The notes under the pieces: generated by a model
Told to the model about the DNA's origin: nothing
What the model saw: the letters and a program-made list of their open reading frames with translations, nothing else
Database searches by the model: none
Part shown: positions 6,593 to 14,289 of the stretch, in pieces
How positions within the stretch are numbered: position 1 is the stretch's first letter
Layout: each line of letters begins with the position of its first letter
Translations under genes and position numbers: made by a program
NCBI GenBank assembly: GCA_900540705.1
Contig: UQGR01000031.1
Location: 1 to 24,177, forward strand
Direction: 5' to 3'
Length of the DNA: 24,177 bases
From: an uncultured Mollicutes bacterium
Lineage (GTDB): Bacteria; Bacillota_I; Bacilli_A; Acholeplasmatales; Anaeroplasmataceae

Positions 6593-7423
6593 TTATAAAG
6601 AAACTACGGCTCCCTTAAACTGCTCTTTGATATAATCCTTAATTTCAGTTGAGGTTAGAACCTCAAACAAAGCCTGTATCGCCTTATGGTTCTGATTCCC
6701 ATCTCGTACAACTAGCACATTAGCATAGGTTTGAGCTGCAACACCTGTAGAAGATTCATACTTTAACGCATCTTCTCCTGACAGCCCTGCCTGTAGCGCA
6801 TAGTTTCCATTGATAACTGCAAAGGCAGCATCTGACCTATTCAAAGGAATTTGAGCAGCCTCTAGCTCAATAATATCGTAATGATGTGGGTTAGAAACAG
6901 TATCCTTTTTTGTAACATCCAGTCCCGCATTCTCCTTTAACGTGATTAATCCAGCCTCCTGTAATAGTAGTAGGGCTCTTGCCTCATTGGTTGTATCATT
7001 AGGAACTAAAATTTTATCTCCATCCTGAATTTCCTCTAGAGAGCTTTTATTCCCTTTATAGATGGCAAATGGTTCATAATGCACCTTCCCAACGCTTACC
7101 AAATGTGTATTTTGTTCCTGATTAAAGGAATCTAAATAAGGACCATGCTGAAAATAATTTGCATCAACATCTCCATCCTCTGTCGCTAAATTCGGCTGAA
7201 TATAGTCTGTATATTCCTTAATAATGAGCTGATAGCCCTTCTCCTCAAATAAAGGCTTAGCCGCTTTTAATATTTCAGCATGAGGAGTTGGAGAGGCTGC
7301 AATACAAATTGTCGTTACATCCTCAGCAAGAGGCTCCCACGTCTTTCCACAGGAGCCTAAGGACACTAAAGAGGTTCCTAACACAACACCTAAACAAATC
7401 TTTTTTCCTAAATTAAATCTCAT
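6593..7423 (-). CDS. metQ: Methionine ABC transporter substrate-binding lipoprotein (NlpA family)
   Basis: This 276-aa protein has a lipoprotein signal peptide (basic N-terminus, hydrophobic 10-20, lipobox LGSC, Cys25). An NlpA/MetQ periplasmic-binding fold follows: TICIAASPTPHAEILKAAKP, VDANYFQHGPYLDSF, and LVPNDTTNEARALLLLQEAG are family signatures. Lipid anchoring outside the membrane lets it deliver methionine to MetI. It is the last gene of metN-metI-metQ, 4 bp after metI. The substrate is inferred as methionine from the T-box and family; some NlpA relatives bind other amino acids. Confidence 0.95.
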   Translation of the reverse strand: MRFNLGKKICLGVVLGTSLVSLGSCGKTWEPLAEDVTTICIAASPTPHAEILKAAKPLFEEKGYQLIIKEYTDYIQPNLATEDGDVDANYFQHGPYLDSFNQEQNTHLVSVGKVHYEPFAIYKGNKSSLEEIQDGDKILVPNDTTNEARALLLLQEAGLITLKENAGLDVTKKDTVSNPHHYDIIELEAAQIPLNRSDAAFAVINGNYALQAGLSGEDALKYESSTGVAAQTYANVLVVRDGNQNHKAIQALFEVLTSTEIKDYIKEQFKGAVVSL

Positions 7424-7427
7424 TTTT

Positions 7428-8117
7428 TTATTCTCCTTTTCTTCTATGATCTAATTTTTTTGCCAGAAGCATACCAAGCTCCTGAAATACCTGAACTATG
7501 ACAATTAATAAGACTAGACTGATAATTTTCGCATCGGTAAAATTACGCAAATAGCCATACATATAGGCCGTATTTCCCAGGCCCTCTGCCCCAATGGTTC
7601 CAGCCATAGCTGTATATCCTAATATTGTGGAAAAGCTAATCGTAGCTCCAACAATCAAGGATATCTTTGCCTCTGGAAGCATGATTCTCACAATGATTCT
7701 CAGCTTGGAGGCTCCCATCGCTTTACTGGCCTCAATAACTCCATAATCCATTTCCTTTAAAGAGGATTCTACCATTCTTGCCACAAAGGGTACTGCCGCA
7801 ATCACCAAGGATATGATGAAGGGGGCATTTCCAGTTCCTGTACCAATCATTTGACGGATGAATGGCAGCAAAGTAACTAAAAGGATGATGAAGGGCGCTG
7901 ATCTTAAGACATTGATGATAACTCCTAAAACCACATTGACTGGTCTACATTGACAAAGCCCATTTTTATCTGTTACATTCAAAAGAATTCCTAGAGGAAT
8001 TCCTATGATGTAGGCAAATAGAGTAGATAGGAAGACAATCAGCAGGGTAATTCCCGTCTGCTGGGCATAATCCTGAAAGCCTAAACCACTCCATTTGGCT
8101 AAAACTGTATACATCAT
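7428..8117 (-). CDS. metI: Methionine ABC transporter permease
   Basis: This 229-aa membrane protein has about five helices and the BPD-type permease motif EASKAMGASKLRIIVRIMLPEA (about residues 129-150), the loop that docks the ATPase. Length and topology match MetI. Its start overlaps the metN stop by 4 bp and metQ follows 10 bases later, so the three subunits are made together. Confidence 0.95.
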   Translation of the reverse strand: MMYTVLAKWSGLGFQDYAQQTGITLLIVFLSTLFAYIIGIPLGILLNVTDKNGLCQCRPVNVVLGVIINVLRSAPFIILLVTLLPFIRQMIGTGTGNAPFIISLVIAAVPFVARMVESSLKEMDYGVIEASKAMGASKLRIIVRIMLPEAKISLIVGATISFSTILGYTAMAGTIGAEGLGNTAYMYGYLRNFTDAKIISLVLLIVIVQVFQELGMLLAKKLDHRRKGE

Positions 8118-9139
8118 TGTCCCACCTCCCTTTGATATTGTTCCTCTTGGAAGGTGATATGCTCCATAGTCAAATAATTTTTAACCTTGGCTATCGCTGC
8201 CTCATCATCTGGAAGCTGTAAAATCATCTCTCCAAAGATTTTGGTATGTTTTGATTTGATGTTCGCTTCAATAATGTTGACCTGGACCTTCGTCTTTAAA
8301 ATCATATTCGCAATCACAGGCTCTAATACATTACCATCAAACTCTAGCTTTAAAAGGGTATTTCCAGCCTTACGATTGATGATATCTAGCTTAGGAAAGA
8401 TTAAGCTCTTCGCGATTGGAGTCTGCGGATTTATAAACACATCCTGTACAGAACCGGTTTCCTTAATACTGCTTTCATCTATAATCGCAACCTTATTGCA
8501 GATGGCTTCTACTACTCGCATTTCGTGAGTAATGATGACTATGGTAATTCCTAGAGTTTCATGAATTTCCTTCAAGAGAGCTAGAATAGAATTTGTGGTG
8601 TTTGGGTCTAAGGCACTCGTCGCCTCATCACATAGCAGTACACTGGGCTGATTGGCCAAGGCTCTAGCGATAGCAACCCGCTGCTTCTGTCCTCCTGACA
8701 GCTGAGATGGATAGGCGTTTAATTTGTCGGATAGACCTACCATGTCTAAGAGCTTTTCAGCCCTAGAAACTGCCTCCTTCTTTGGTGTATGAGCAATCTC
8801 TAAAGGAAATAAAACATTCTTTAACACCGTTCTTTGCTCTAATAGATTAAAGCTTTGAAAAATCATCCCAATGTCTTGGCGAATTTTTCTGAGTTCCTTG
8901 TTCTTCAAGGTTCCTAGGTTGATATTTTTAAAATATACTTCTCCTGAGGTTGGTGTTTCTAGGTAATTGATACATCGAATCAACGTTGACTTTCCTGCAC
9001 CAGATAACCCTATCACACCATAAATATCTCCTTCCTGTATGGATAAATTAATATCCTGAATTGCTACAACCTCTTTTTTCTTAACCTTATAAATCTTAGT
9101 TAAATTTTTCAGTTTTATAATTTCATTGCTTTCTTCCAT
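8114..9139 (-). CDS. metN: Methionine ABC transporter ATP-binding protein
   Basis: This 341-aa ATPase has Walker A GLSGAGKST (44-52), the Q-loop in MIFQSFNLL (Gln95), the signature LSGGQKQR (147-154), and Walker B VLLCDE (167-172), then the switch His in IVIITHEMRVV. The C-terminal 80-odd residues form the NIL (ACT-like) domain that binds methionine and inhibits transport when the cytoplasm is replete. It is the first gene of the operon and has a good AAGGAGG site. A T-box riboswitch with its terminator lies just upstream, so transcription should rise when tRNA-Met is uncharged. Confidence 0.96.
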   Translation of the reverse strand: MEESNEIIKLKNLTKIYKVKKKEVVAIQDINLSIQEGDIYGVIGLSGAGKSTLIRCINYLETPTSGEVYFKNINLGTLKNKELRKIRQDIGMIFQSFNLLEQRTVLKNVLFPLEIAHTPKKEAVSRAEKLLDMVGLSDKLNAYPSQLSGGQKQRVAIARALANQPSVLLCDEATSALDPNTTNSILALLKEIHETLGITIVIITHEMRVVEAICNKVAIIDESSIKETGSVQDVFINPQTPIAKSLIFPKLDIINRKAGNTLLKLEFDGNVLEPVIANMILKTKVQVNIIEANIKSKHTKIFGEMILQLPDDEAAIAKVKNYLTMEHITFQEEQYQREVGQ

Positions 9140-9159
9140 AAGCTACCTCCTTAAGAAAT

Positions 9160-9191
9160 AAAAAAAATCCCGTCCTCATATAAGGACGAGA
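9160..9191 (-). terminator. T-box-controlled terminator
   Basis: TCTCGTCCT (9183-9191) pairs with AGGACGGGA (9168-9176), followed by a run of eight T on the minus strand. The T-box element upstream can form the competing antiterminator. Confidence 0.9.
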
Positions 9192-9435
9192 TATTAATCA
9201 CGTGGTACCAACCTTGTTCGCCAGAAAACTGACCTATTTTCAAGCACTATCATGCTCTATCGCTTTAACGGGCGAAACTCGTTATCACCTTATCCTGTAA
9301 GACTCAGCAATACAACTCCAAGACCATCTTCATAAAACTTTCCCTTAATCTCTTTCACCAAATGAGATCTCTCTAAAAAGCGTCCATTTTACTACTCTTC
9401 TTTTCAACGTCATTTTATTTCTATTCTTTTTATAG
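9160..9435 (-). ncRNA. T-box riboswitch, probably tRNA-Met responsive
   Basis: Read on the minus strand, this leader has the T-box elements in order. A stem I region carries an AGAGAG element, then a distal arm ATCTC/GAGAT closing a GGTGA loop. A candidate specifier ATG lies at 9331-9333, followed by A as is usual. The conserved T-box AAGGTTGGTACCACG (9201-9215) has TGGT for pairing with the tRNA 3' ACCA end. A terminator stem TCTCGTCCT/AGGACGGGA with eight T follows. Transport genes for methionine lie directly downstream. The T-box identity is clear. The Met specificity is my reading of the specifier loop plus context. Confidence 0.9.
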
Positions 9436-9440
9436 CTTTC

Positions 9441-9468
9441 ATTATACCTATTATTTTTTAAATTACAA
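9441..9468 (-). promoter_or_regulatory. Promoter of the T-box/met operon
   Basis: TTGTAA (9463-9468) and TATAAT (9441-9446) have a 16-base spacer on the minus strand. The -35 overlaps the stop codon of ylbF. No terminator separates ylbF from this leader, so read-through from the ylb operon would also be gated by the T-box. Confidence 0.7.
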
Positions 9469-9837
9469 GTCTTTTTTAAAAAATTCTCTCGTTAAATTTA
9501 ATGTAAATTTATTAGATATAGATTTTTTCAATTCATTGAAATCCTCATCTAGCTTTCTTTGAAGTTTTGCCTCTAGCTTAAGATATTCTGATACAGCCTC
9601 TTCCTGATAAAGCTTAGCCTTAGCTAAAACAAAGGCCCTTTGATATTCCTCAAGATTAGGATGATACCTTCCATACTGCTTCGCTTCTAAATATTTAGCC
9701 TCAGCAGTTTTGAAACCGACAATCTGGGAAGCCAAATGCTCCTTTATCCATTTTTTTAGCTCTAAGAGTCTTCCAAAATCAGAGCCTGCCATAAATTCAT
9801 CTGCATACTGATCCGCTAGTTCATAAATTTGCTGCAT
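9463..9837 (-). CDS. ylbF: YlbF/YmcA family protein (RNase Y regulator)
   Basis: This 124-aa all-helical protein belongs to the Com_YlbF family. It has the typical N-terminal helix (IYELADQYADEFMAGSDFGRLLELKKWI), the middle AEAKYLEAKQYGRYHPNLEEY, and a basic amphipathic C-terminus. In Bacillus, YlbF forms the Y-complex with YmcA and YaaT and steers RNase Y cleavage of certain operon transcripts, affecting sporulation, competence and biofilms. It is the last gene of a cluster in the same ylbD-E-F order as in Bacillus. Confidence 0.85.
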   Translation of the reverse strand: MQQIYELADQYADEFMAGSDFGRLLELKKWIKEHLASQIVGFKTAEAKYLEAKQYGRYHPNLEEYQRAFVLAKAKLYQEEAVSEYLKLEAKLQRKLDEDFNELKKSISNKFTLNLTREFFKKDL

Positions 9838-9849
9838 AGTAACTCCTTA

Positions 9850-10062
9850 CTAGATAAGACTTGTTAAAGAATATAAAAGCTGAAATCGATTCTTTAGGTT
9901 TTCCAGCTTATCGACAGGTCTAATCTTCAAATTTGTCTGAGCCTCTTTTAAAAAATCCTTAAAATAACTTGGCTCATAATATAATATTTTATACCATTTT
10001 GGATGATACCGCAAGTACATTAAAAGATCTAAATGTTGGTATAAATAGCTCATATAATCCAT
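9850..10062 (-). CDS. ylbE: YlbE-like protein
   Basis: This 70-aa protein has the pattern of the YlbE-like family: an N-terminal helix (YLYQHLDLLMYLRYHPKWYKILYYEP) with the conserved R.HP.WY.. segment. A function is not established for this family. The frame is open from a GTG at 10071, but the ATG at 10060-10062 overlaps the ylbD stop as TAATG, which is the more natural coupled start. Position between ylbD and ylbF supports the identification. Confidence 0.75.
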   Translation of the reverse strand: MDYMSYLYQHLDLLMYLRYHPKWYKILYYEPSYFKDFLKEAQTNLKIRPVDKLENLKNRFQLLYSLTSLI

Positions 10063-10448
10063 TAGTACCACTCATCGAATCTTTTATCAAATAATGGATC
10101 TCCTGTACTCTTCTTAGCCAGCGCTGATCCAGTAGCGGCTCCACCTAGACCTCCAAACAGCTCTAAGACCTTTTGAATACTTGTCACTGTCTTTGTGACC
10201 TGATCAGGATCAATCTTCTTAACATATCCAACTACACTTTTAATTAAATCCTCCGTAGCTGTACTACTTTTGGTTTCCTTCTTCTCCTCTACAGGCTTTT
10301 TTTCTTCCACATCCTCAAAGGCAGATTCCCCTAAAATGCAGTAATCCTCATACAGCTCCTGCCAGGTTTTTTCTTTATTTTGTACCATTCCCTTTAAAAG
10401 GGGATGTCGTTTTACGAATTCCTTAAATTCATCAAGCTTTGCACTCAT
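10062..10448 (-). CDS. ylbD: YlbD-like putative spore coat protein
   Basis: This 128-aa protein begins with the YlbD signature EFKEFVKRHPLLKGMVQNKEKTWQELYEDYCILGE, split over about residues 6-41. A charged Lys/Glu linker follows (about 48-66), then a helical part and a Gly/Ala segment (LFGGLGGAATG) before the Phe/Asp-rich end FDKRFDEWY. The Bacillus relative is a sporulation coat-associated protein. The start ATG at 10446-10448 is preceded by AGGGTG; an upstream TTG lacks a site. It is translationally coupled to ylbE. Confidence 0.8.
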   Translation of the reverse strand: MSAKLDEFKEFVKRHPLLKGMVQNKEKTWQELYEDYCILGESAFEDVEEKKPVEEKKETKSSTATEDLIKSVVGYVKKIDPDQVTKTVTSIQKVLELFGGLGGAATGSALAKKSTGDPLFDKRFDEWY

Positions 10449-10463
10449 AGCCAACACCCTATT

Positions 10464-11948
10464 TTATTTTATGCATATGTAGGTCGTTTGTTTAATTATT
10501 TTAAGGAAAATATAATAAAGTCCCAACAATAGAATGGAATATAACACTATACTATAATATATGGGATAATGATTTAGAAGGAAACACATTCGATAAATCA
10601 CAACGAATAATATACTAACAAATACGGAAGCAACAGAAATAAACAACGACTTTAAATTCTTTAAAAAAATAGGCAATCCTTCCTTATGAAGTACATAATA
10701 GGAAGCTAATATACAGATGGTTACCGCTACAATTGTAGCGTAAATTGCTCCCAAATACCCCATGCTGGGAATGAACAAATAGTTTAAAATATATTTAGCA
10801 ACTGCACTTATTATAGTAGCAATAATAATGTAAGGGGCTTTAGGCAATCCTAAAGATAGTCCGATTAGAACCTTGTATATGCCAAAAAATATGATCAATA
10901 TAGAAATATGATAAAGAATAGTGGCCCCATTTTCCTGCTTATAGAATAAATTGTAAATCTCATTTGAGAAATAGCGCATAACAAACATCAAAGGAACCAG
11001 GATATAAATGATGAGCGACGAACAACGCTGGGCAATCTCTTTGGCTTCCTCTATTCTATCCTCCTTAAACATATAGTTCATTTTAGGATTCAAGGCTCCA
11101 CCTAAGGCCTGGGCAATTACAATAGGAAAAAAAATAAGACGTATCGTTTCAAACATATAAGCCGTATAGTATCCCTCTACCGGTAAAAGAATCGATAACG
11201 TGATGGAATCAATAAATTGGTAAATTGTAAAGAACATCGTTGCTATCCCAAAGGGGATACTTGTCTTTAACAAGGTAAATATGGAATTAAATCTTTTCCC
11301 TGGCTTTTTATAATAAGGAAATATAAAGATAAACAAAAGAACAAGACTCACAAAATAGCCGATAAAATAAATAATAAAAACAGAATGAATTAAATTTAAA
11401 TCATGAAAAAAATGAAAGATTCCAATATATAGTAACAATTTAATGACATTCTCTAAAATGATGGATATACAGGATGGATACATAATCAAATGCCCCTGCA
11501 AAAATCCTTTATAAAAGTTAATTAAAGGAATGACAAACAATGAGATAGAGGCAAAAAGCAAATTAGTACGAACCACTTCAAAGGTTTCCTCGGTATAGCC
11601 CTCAAACAGTGAGACAGATAAAATCTGACGACTAAAGAACAGCATAAATAAAAAAAAGCATAGTCCAGCAAGACAGGAATAAAGAGTCCCCTTTTTCAAT
11701 AAATAATGGATTTCCTCTTCCTTTCCTTCTCCCATCAGCTTTGAAACTAGCTTAGAGGTTCCAGGAATTAGACCAAAGCATGATAAATCGGCAAATAAGG
11801 AAAATGGTACATAGGCATAAACATACAAGGACATTCCAGTCTTTCCCAAATCATTCGCAAAACGAAAAAGAAAGGCTAAAGAAAGTACCTTTGCCGCTAC
11901 CTGACCCAATCCTAATATCAATGCCTGTAATAAAGTCTTATCCTTCAC
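10464..11948 (-). CDS. Polysaccharide/lipid flippase, SpoVB/MurJ-like (MOP superfamily)
   Basis: This roughly 494-aa integral membrane protein has about 14 helices through its whole length and an N-terminal LLQALILGLGQVAAKVLSLAFLFRFANDLG typical of the oligosaccharidyl-lipid flippase family. Conserved pieces include GLIPGTSKLVSKLMGEGKEE and the mid-protein ALGGALNPKMNYMFKE. It should move a lipid-linked glycan precursor across the membrane. SpoVB-type members act in spore cortex synthesis, which would fit the neighbours ylbD-F, but a vegetative wall or capsule role is equally possible. The frame is open from a TTG at 11963. I prefer the GTG at 11946-11948, which follows GGGTGG at a short spacing. 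Confidence 0.8.
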   Translation of the reverse strand: MKDKTLLQALILGLGQVAAKVLSLAFLFRFANDLGKTGMSLYVYAYVPFSLFADLSCFGLIPGTSKLVSKLMGEGKEEEIHYLLKKGTLYSCLAGLCFFLFMLFFSRQILSVSLFEGYTEETFEVVRTNLLFASISLFVIPLINFYKGFLQGHLIMYPSCISIILENVIKLLLYIGIFHFFHDLNLIHSVFIIYFIGYFVSLVLLFIFIFPYYKKPGKRFNSIFTLLKTSIPFGIATMFFTIYQFIDSITLSILLPVEGYYTAYMFETIRLIFFPIVIAQALGGALNPKMNYMFKEDRIEEAKEIAQRCSSLIIYILVPLMFVMRYFSNEIYNLFYKQENGATILYHISILIIFFGIYKVLIGLSLGLPKAPYIIIATIISAVAKYILNYLFIPSMGYLGAIYATIVAVTICILASYYVLHKEGLPIFLKNLKSLFISVASVFVSILFVVIYRMCFLLNHYPIYYSIVLYSILLLGLYYIFLKIIKQTTYICIK

Positions 11949-11972
11949 GTTACCACCCTGCAATTAGTATTT

Positions 11973-12001
11973 TCATATTTTACAAATCTCATTCATAAAA
12001 T
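11973..12001 (+). promoter_or_regulatory. Sigma-E-type (mother-cell) promoter
   Basis: TCATATT (11973-11979) fits the sigma-E -35 pattern KMATATT. CATAAAAT (11994-12001) matches seven of eight positions of the -10 pattern CATACAMT. The spacer is exactly 14 bases. It lies 15 bases before the start of the small gene at 12017. The consensus comes from Bacillus, so use here is inferred. Confidence 0.6.
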
Positions 12002-12016
12002 AGAGTAGGTGATAAA

Positions 12017-12187
12017 GTGTTTAATAAAAATAAAAACAACCAAAACTATGATTATTACGAGAACATGCAGCTCAATCGGATTTATTATGAGCTTGAAGAG
12101 TTAAACCGGCGAATTCGAAATTTAAATAATCGCTTACGAAGGGTTGAAGGCTTTTTAGGATTAACTGCAGATGAAGATAATAAATAG
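12017..12187 (+). CDS. Small coiled-coil protein, probably sporulation-related
   Basis: This 56-codon gene starts at GTG behind an AGGTGAT ribosome site. The N-terminus is Asn/Lys/Tyr-rich. Residues 17-46 form a heptad-like helix (YYELEELNRRIRNLNNRLRR), followed by VEGFLGLTADEDNK. I do not recognise a named family, though small coiled-coil proteins of this look occur in spore formers. The strong ribosome site, sensible composition, sigma-E-like promoter and position before a YjcZ-like gene support it as real. Confidence 0.7.
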   Translation: MFNKNKNNQNYDYYENMQLNRIYYELEELNRRIRNLNNRLRRVEGFLGLTADEDNK

Positions 12188-12247
12188 GCAAAATTCACAA
12201 GCAAAACAGCAGTGATTATCATATTTTAATGTAGGAGGTGACTATCA

Positions 12248-12403
12248 ATGTACTATTCAATGCCTACATACGGATATGGTTATGGCTGTGGCTGTATGAA
12301 TCAACAACCTTGTTGTTCAAATAGAGGTCGAGGTGGTTATTCATACGCTTTAATCCTAGTTTTATTTATTCTTCTTGTCATTATCGGTGCAGCTAGATGG
12401 TAG
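12248..12403 (+). CDS. YjcZ-family tiny transmembrane protein (sporulation-associated)
   Basis: This 51-aa protein has a Tyr/Gly/Cys-rich N-terminus (YGYGYGCGC, then QQPCCSNRGRGG). A single C-terminal membrane helix follows, SYALILVLFILLVIIGAARW, which is the hallmark of the YjcZ/Tiny_TM_bacill family. These proteins are found mainly in endospore formers and are of unknown biochemical role. A perfect TAGGAGGTGA site precedes the ATG. CATATTTTA at about 12218-12226 resembles a sigma-K -10, but no -35 goes with it. The four Cys residues in the head are more than usual for the family and could crosslink. Confidence 0.85.
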   Translation: MYYSMPTYGYGYGCGCMNQQPCCSNRGRGGYSYALILVLFILLVIIGAARW

Positions 12404-12423
12404 AAAAAACATTTTAAATATGA

Positions 12424-12429
12424 TATAAT
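12424..12429 (+). promoter_or_regulatory. Probable -10 element of def
   Basis: TATAAT lies 15 bases before the def start, close to its AGGTGAT ribosome site. No recognisable -35 sits 16-18 bases upstream, so if this is the promoter the transcript has a very short leader. Confidence 0.4.
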
Positions 12430-12444
12430 CATCTAGGTGATATT

Positions 12445-13035
12445 ATGTATTTAAATAAAGATATAGTTAAAGAAGGAAATCAAATCCTAAGAAAAATATC
12501 AGAAAAGGTTAAGTTTCCCTTAATCTCTTCTGATTTAGATTGCTTAAAAGGCTTATACGAATATGTTGTAATCTCCAGCATGGACGATTTAGTTAAGCAA
12601 TATGATATAAGACCAGGTGTTGGTATTGCAGCGCCACAGGTAGGAGTCAACAAGAGAATGTTTGCGATGAATGCAGTAGATTTTCTAGATGAAAAATCTC
12701 CAAGATATTTATTTGCAATCCTCAATCCCGTAATCACTTATAAGAGTAAGGAGCTAACTTACCTGCCAGGTGGAGAAGGCTGCTTATCCGTTGAGCGGGC
12801 TACAAACGGCCTTGTAACGCCAAGACATTATGCCATCACAGCCAAATGCTCCATTTATGATTTTTCATTAGATAAGATTAAAAATGTTACATTGAAGCTT
12901 GAAGGATACCCTGCTATTGTCTTTCAGCATGAATATGACCATTTAGATGGTATCTTATTTACAGATAAAATGTATAAACCTGAAGAACTCGACAAGGGTA
13001 TTCTTCCTCTTTATGAGGAAACCCAAGAAGAGTAA
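12445..13035 (+). CDS. def: Peptide deformylase, type II
   Basis: This 196-aa metalloenzyme removes the formyl group from new N-termini. All three motifs are present: GVGIAAPQVG (58-67), EGCLSV (111-116, metal ligand Cys113), and QHEYDHLDG (161-169, metal ligands His162 and His166, catalytic Glu163). The length and the insertions before motif 1 and between motifs 1 and 2 fit the type II form of Gram-positive bacteria. It is followed by a bidirectional terminator. No formyltransferase gene (fmt) adjoins it. Confidence 0.97.
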   Translation: MYLNKDIVKEGNQILRKISEKVKFPLISSDLDCLKGLYEYVVISSMDDLVKQYDIRPGVGIAAPQVGVNKRMFAMNAVDFLDEKSPRYLFAILNPVITYKSKELTYLPGGEGCLSVERATNGLVTPRHYAITAKCSIYDFSLDKIKNVTLKLEGYPAIVFQHEYDHLDGILFTDKMYKPEELDKGILPLYEETQEE

Positions 13036-13061
13036 AAAAACCGCCAAAGCGGTTTTTATTT
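13034..13061. terminator. Bidirectional terminator between def and the XRE regulator
   Basis: ACCGC (13040-13044) pairs with GCGGT (13049-13053) around CAAA, extended by A-T pairs. T runs follow on both strands, so it serves the convergent genes def and 13063-14196. Confidence 0.85.
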
Positions 13062-13062
13062 T

Positions 13063-14196
13063 TTAATTTTCAAGGCTCTTCTTCCTTTTTTTAATATAAA
13101 GAATAAGCCTTACCACACCTTCTATAATTAGCAATACAGCAAATATAATACAAAAGCATACGGTTCCCTGAAATACACTTCCTAAGATATAATCACTTTT
13201 AGGAAGACTACCATTGATTCCACAGATTAAAAGTAGGAAAGCAAGGATGCTAATTCCATAGCCAACGATATGATACTTCCTGAAAACTGTCAATACTAAG
13301 GTAACTATAAAGCTGAGAATTAAAAATCCATAGCCTGTCCAGGTCATTGCATTAAAGGTGCCATTTAATAAATTAAAATTTTTAAAATGGCTTCCTGTTT
13401 GATAATATATTTCTCCACCAAGTAAGGCAAATCCTAAATATAATAGCAGCAATAAAACCAAAACGGAATATACTAGATATAACACTAATTTTTTGGTCTT
13501 CATTGAACAATACTTTATAAAGGGGTATATTCCAAATGCAATTGCTGTGAAACATAAAATTAAAAGGAATAATAAAATTGTTGACAAAAGACTCAGATGA
13601 GCATTTAACATATGGGTCGTTGAGCTTGGAATGTAGTAAAAGAAGAAAGACATTAGAATACTTGCAACTAGTATACCAAAGTAGAAATAACAATACCAAA
13701 ACCTTTTATCTTTAAATGATTTTATATTATTTTCACTAAATTCTTCGTTAACCTCACCAATCATATATAATCCAAAAAAGACAATTAAGCAAGATACAAA
13801 ATAAAAAGCTACCGAAACCCAAAGGGCTATATCTGTCCGTACTGTAAAGCCAATGGCCAACAATAGTAAAAATCCAAAAGCCAAAACACTGAGGGCTAAA
13901 AGCATAACTAGCTTTAGCTTTTTTAATTTTCTATCCATAAAATATTTTTCATTCTTGGATTTATTTTTATCCTCTTCTTTTTTTACTCCTCTTTCCCCAT
14001 TTAATATTTCATCTACTGTTACATCATAATACTCTGCTAGTGCCTTAAGCATAGGAATCTCTGGCAGGGAATCTCCACATTCCCATTTAGATATCGTCTT
14101 TGCAGAGATTTCAAAGTAATCAGCTAGTTCAGCTTGGGTCAATCCCTTAGCCTTTCTGAGTGCCTGTAAAAAAGAACCAATTTTTAAATTATTCAT
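13063..14196 (-). CDS. XRE-family regulator with membrane domain
   Basis: This 377-aa protein has an N-terminal Cro/C1-type helix-turn-helix at about residues 5-65 (SFLQALRKAKGLTQAELADYF, ISAKTISKWECGDSLPEIPM). A charged linker follows, then about eight to nine membrane helices from residue 95 to 365 and a Lys-rich end. It probably senses a membrane or envelope condition and regulates locally. The real ligand is unknown. An ATG five codons upstream lacks a ribosome site; the ATG at 14194-14196 is preceded by GGAAGGTG. The gene is monocistronic and ends in a shared terminator. Confidence 0.8.
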   Translation of the reverse strand: MNNLKIGSFLQALRKAKGLTQAELADYFEISAKTISKWECGDSLPEIPMLKALAEYYDVTVDEILNGERGVKKEEDKNKSKNEKYFMDRKLKKLKLVMLLALSVLAFGFLLLLAIGFTVRTDIALWVSVAFYFVSCLIVFFGLYMIGEVNEEFSENNIKSFKDKRFWYCYFYFGILVASILMSFFFYYIPSSTTHMLNAHLSLLSTILLFLLILCFTAIAFGIYPFIKYCSMKTKKLVLYLVYSVLVLLLLLYLGFALLGGEIYYQTGSHFKNFNLLNGTFNAMTWTGYGFLILSFIVTLVLTVFRKYHIVGYGISILAFLLLICGINGSLPKSDYILGSVFQGTVCFCIIFAVLLIIEGVVRLILYIKKRKKSLEN

Positions 14197-14229
14197 ATTT
14201 TCACCTTCCATTCAACTACTATTCAACCA

Positions 14230-14279
14230 CAAAATAGAGAGAAAAAAACGTCTTTCAAAGAGGAATTTAGTCTATTTTG
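14230..14279 (-). promoter_or_regulatory. Candidate promoter and operator of the XRE regulator
   Basis: TTGAAA (14253-14258) and TATTTT (14231-14236) on the minus strand have a 16-base spacer. A 9-bp inverted repeat, CAAAATAGA at 14230-14238 and TCTATTTTG at 14271-14279, flanks this promoter. One arm covers the -10 and the other lies upstream of the -35. This arrangement would suit autoregulation. The -10 is weak, so confidence is modest. Confidence 0.4.
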
Positions 14280-14289
14280 GAGGGGAATT

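Noticed and set aside
12218..12226. Sigma-K-like -10 CATATTTTA before the YjcZ-like gene
   Set aside because: No AC-type -35 is found at 15-18 bases, so I do not list it as a promoter.
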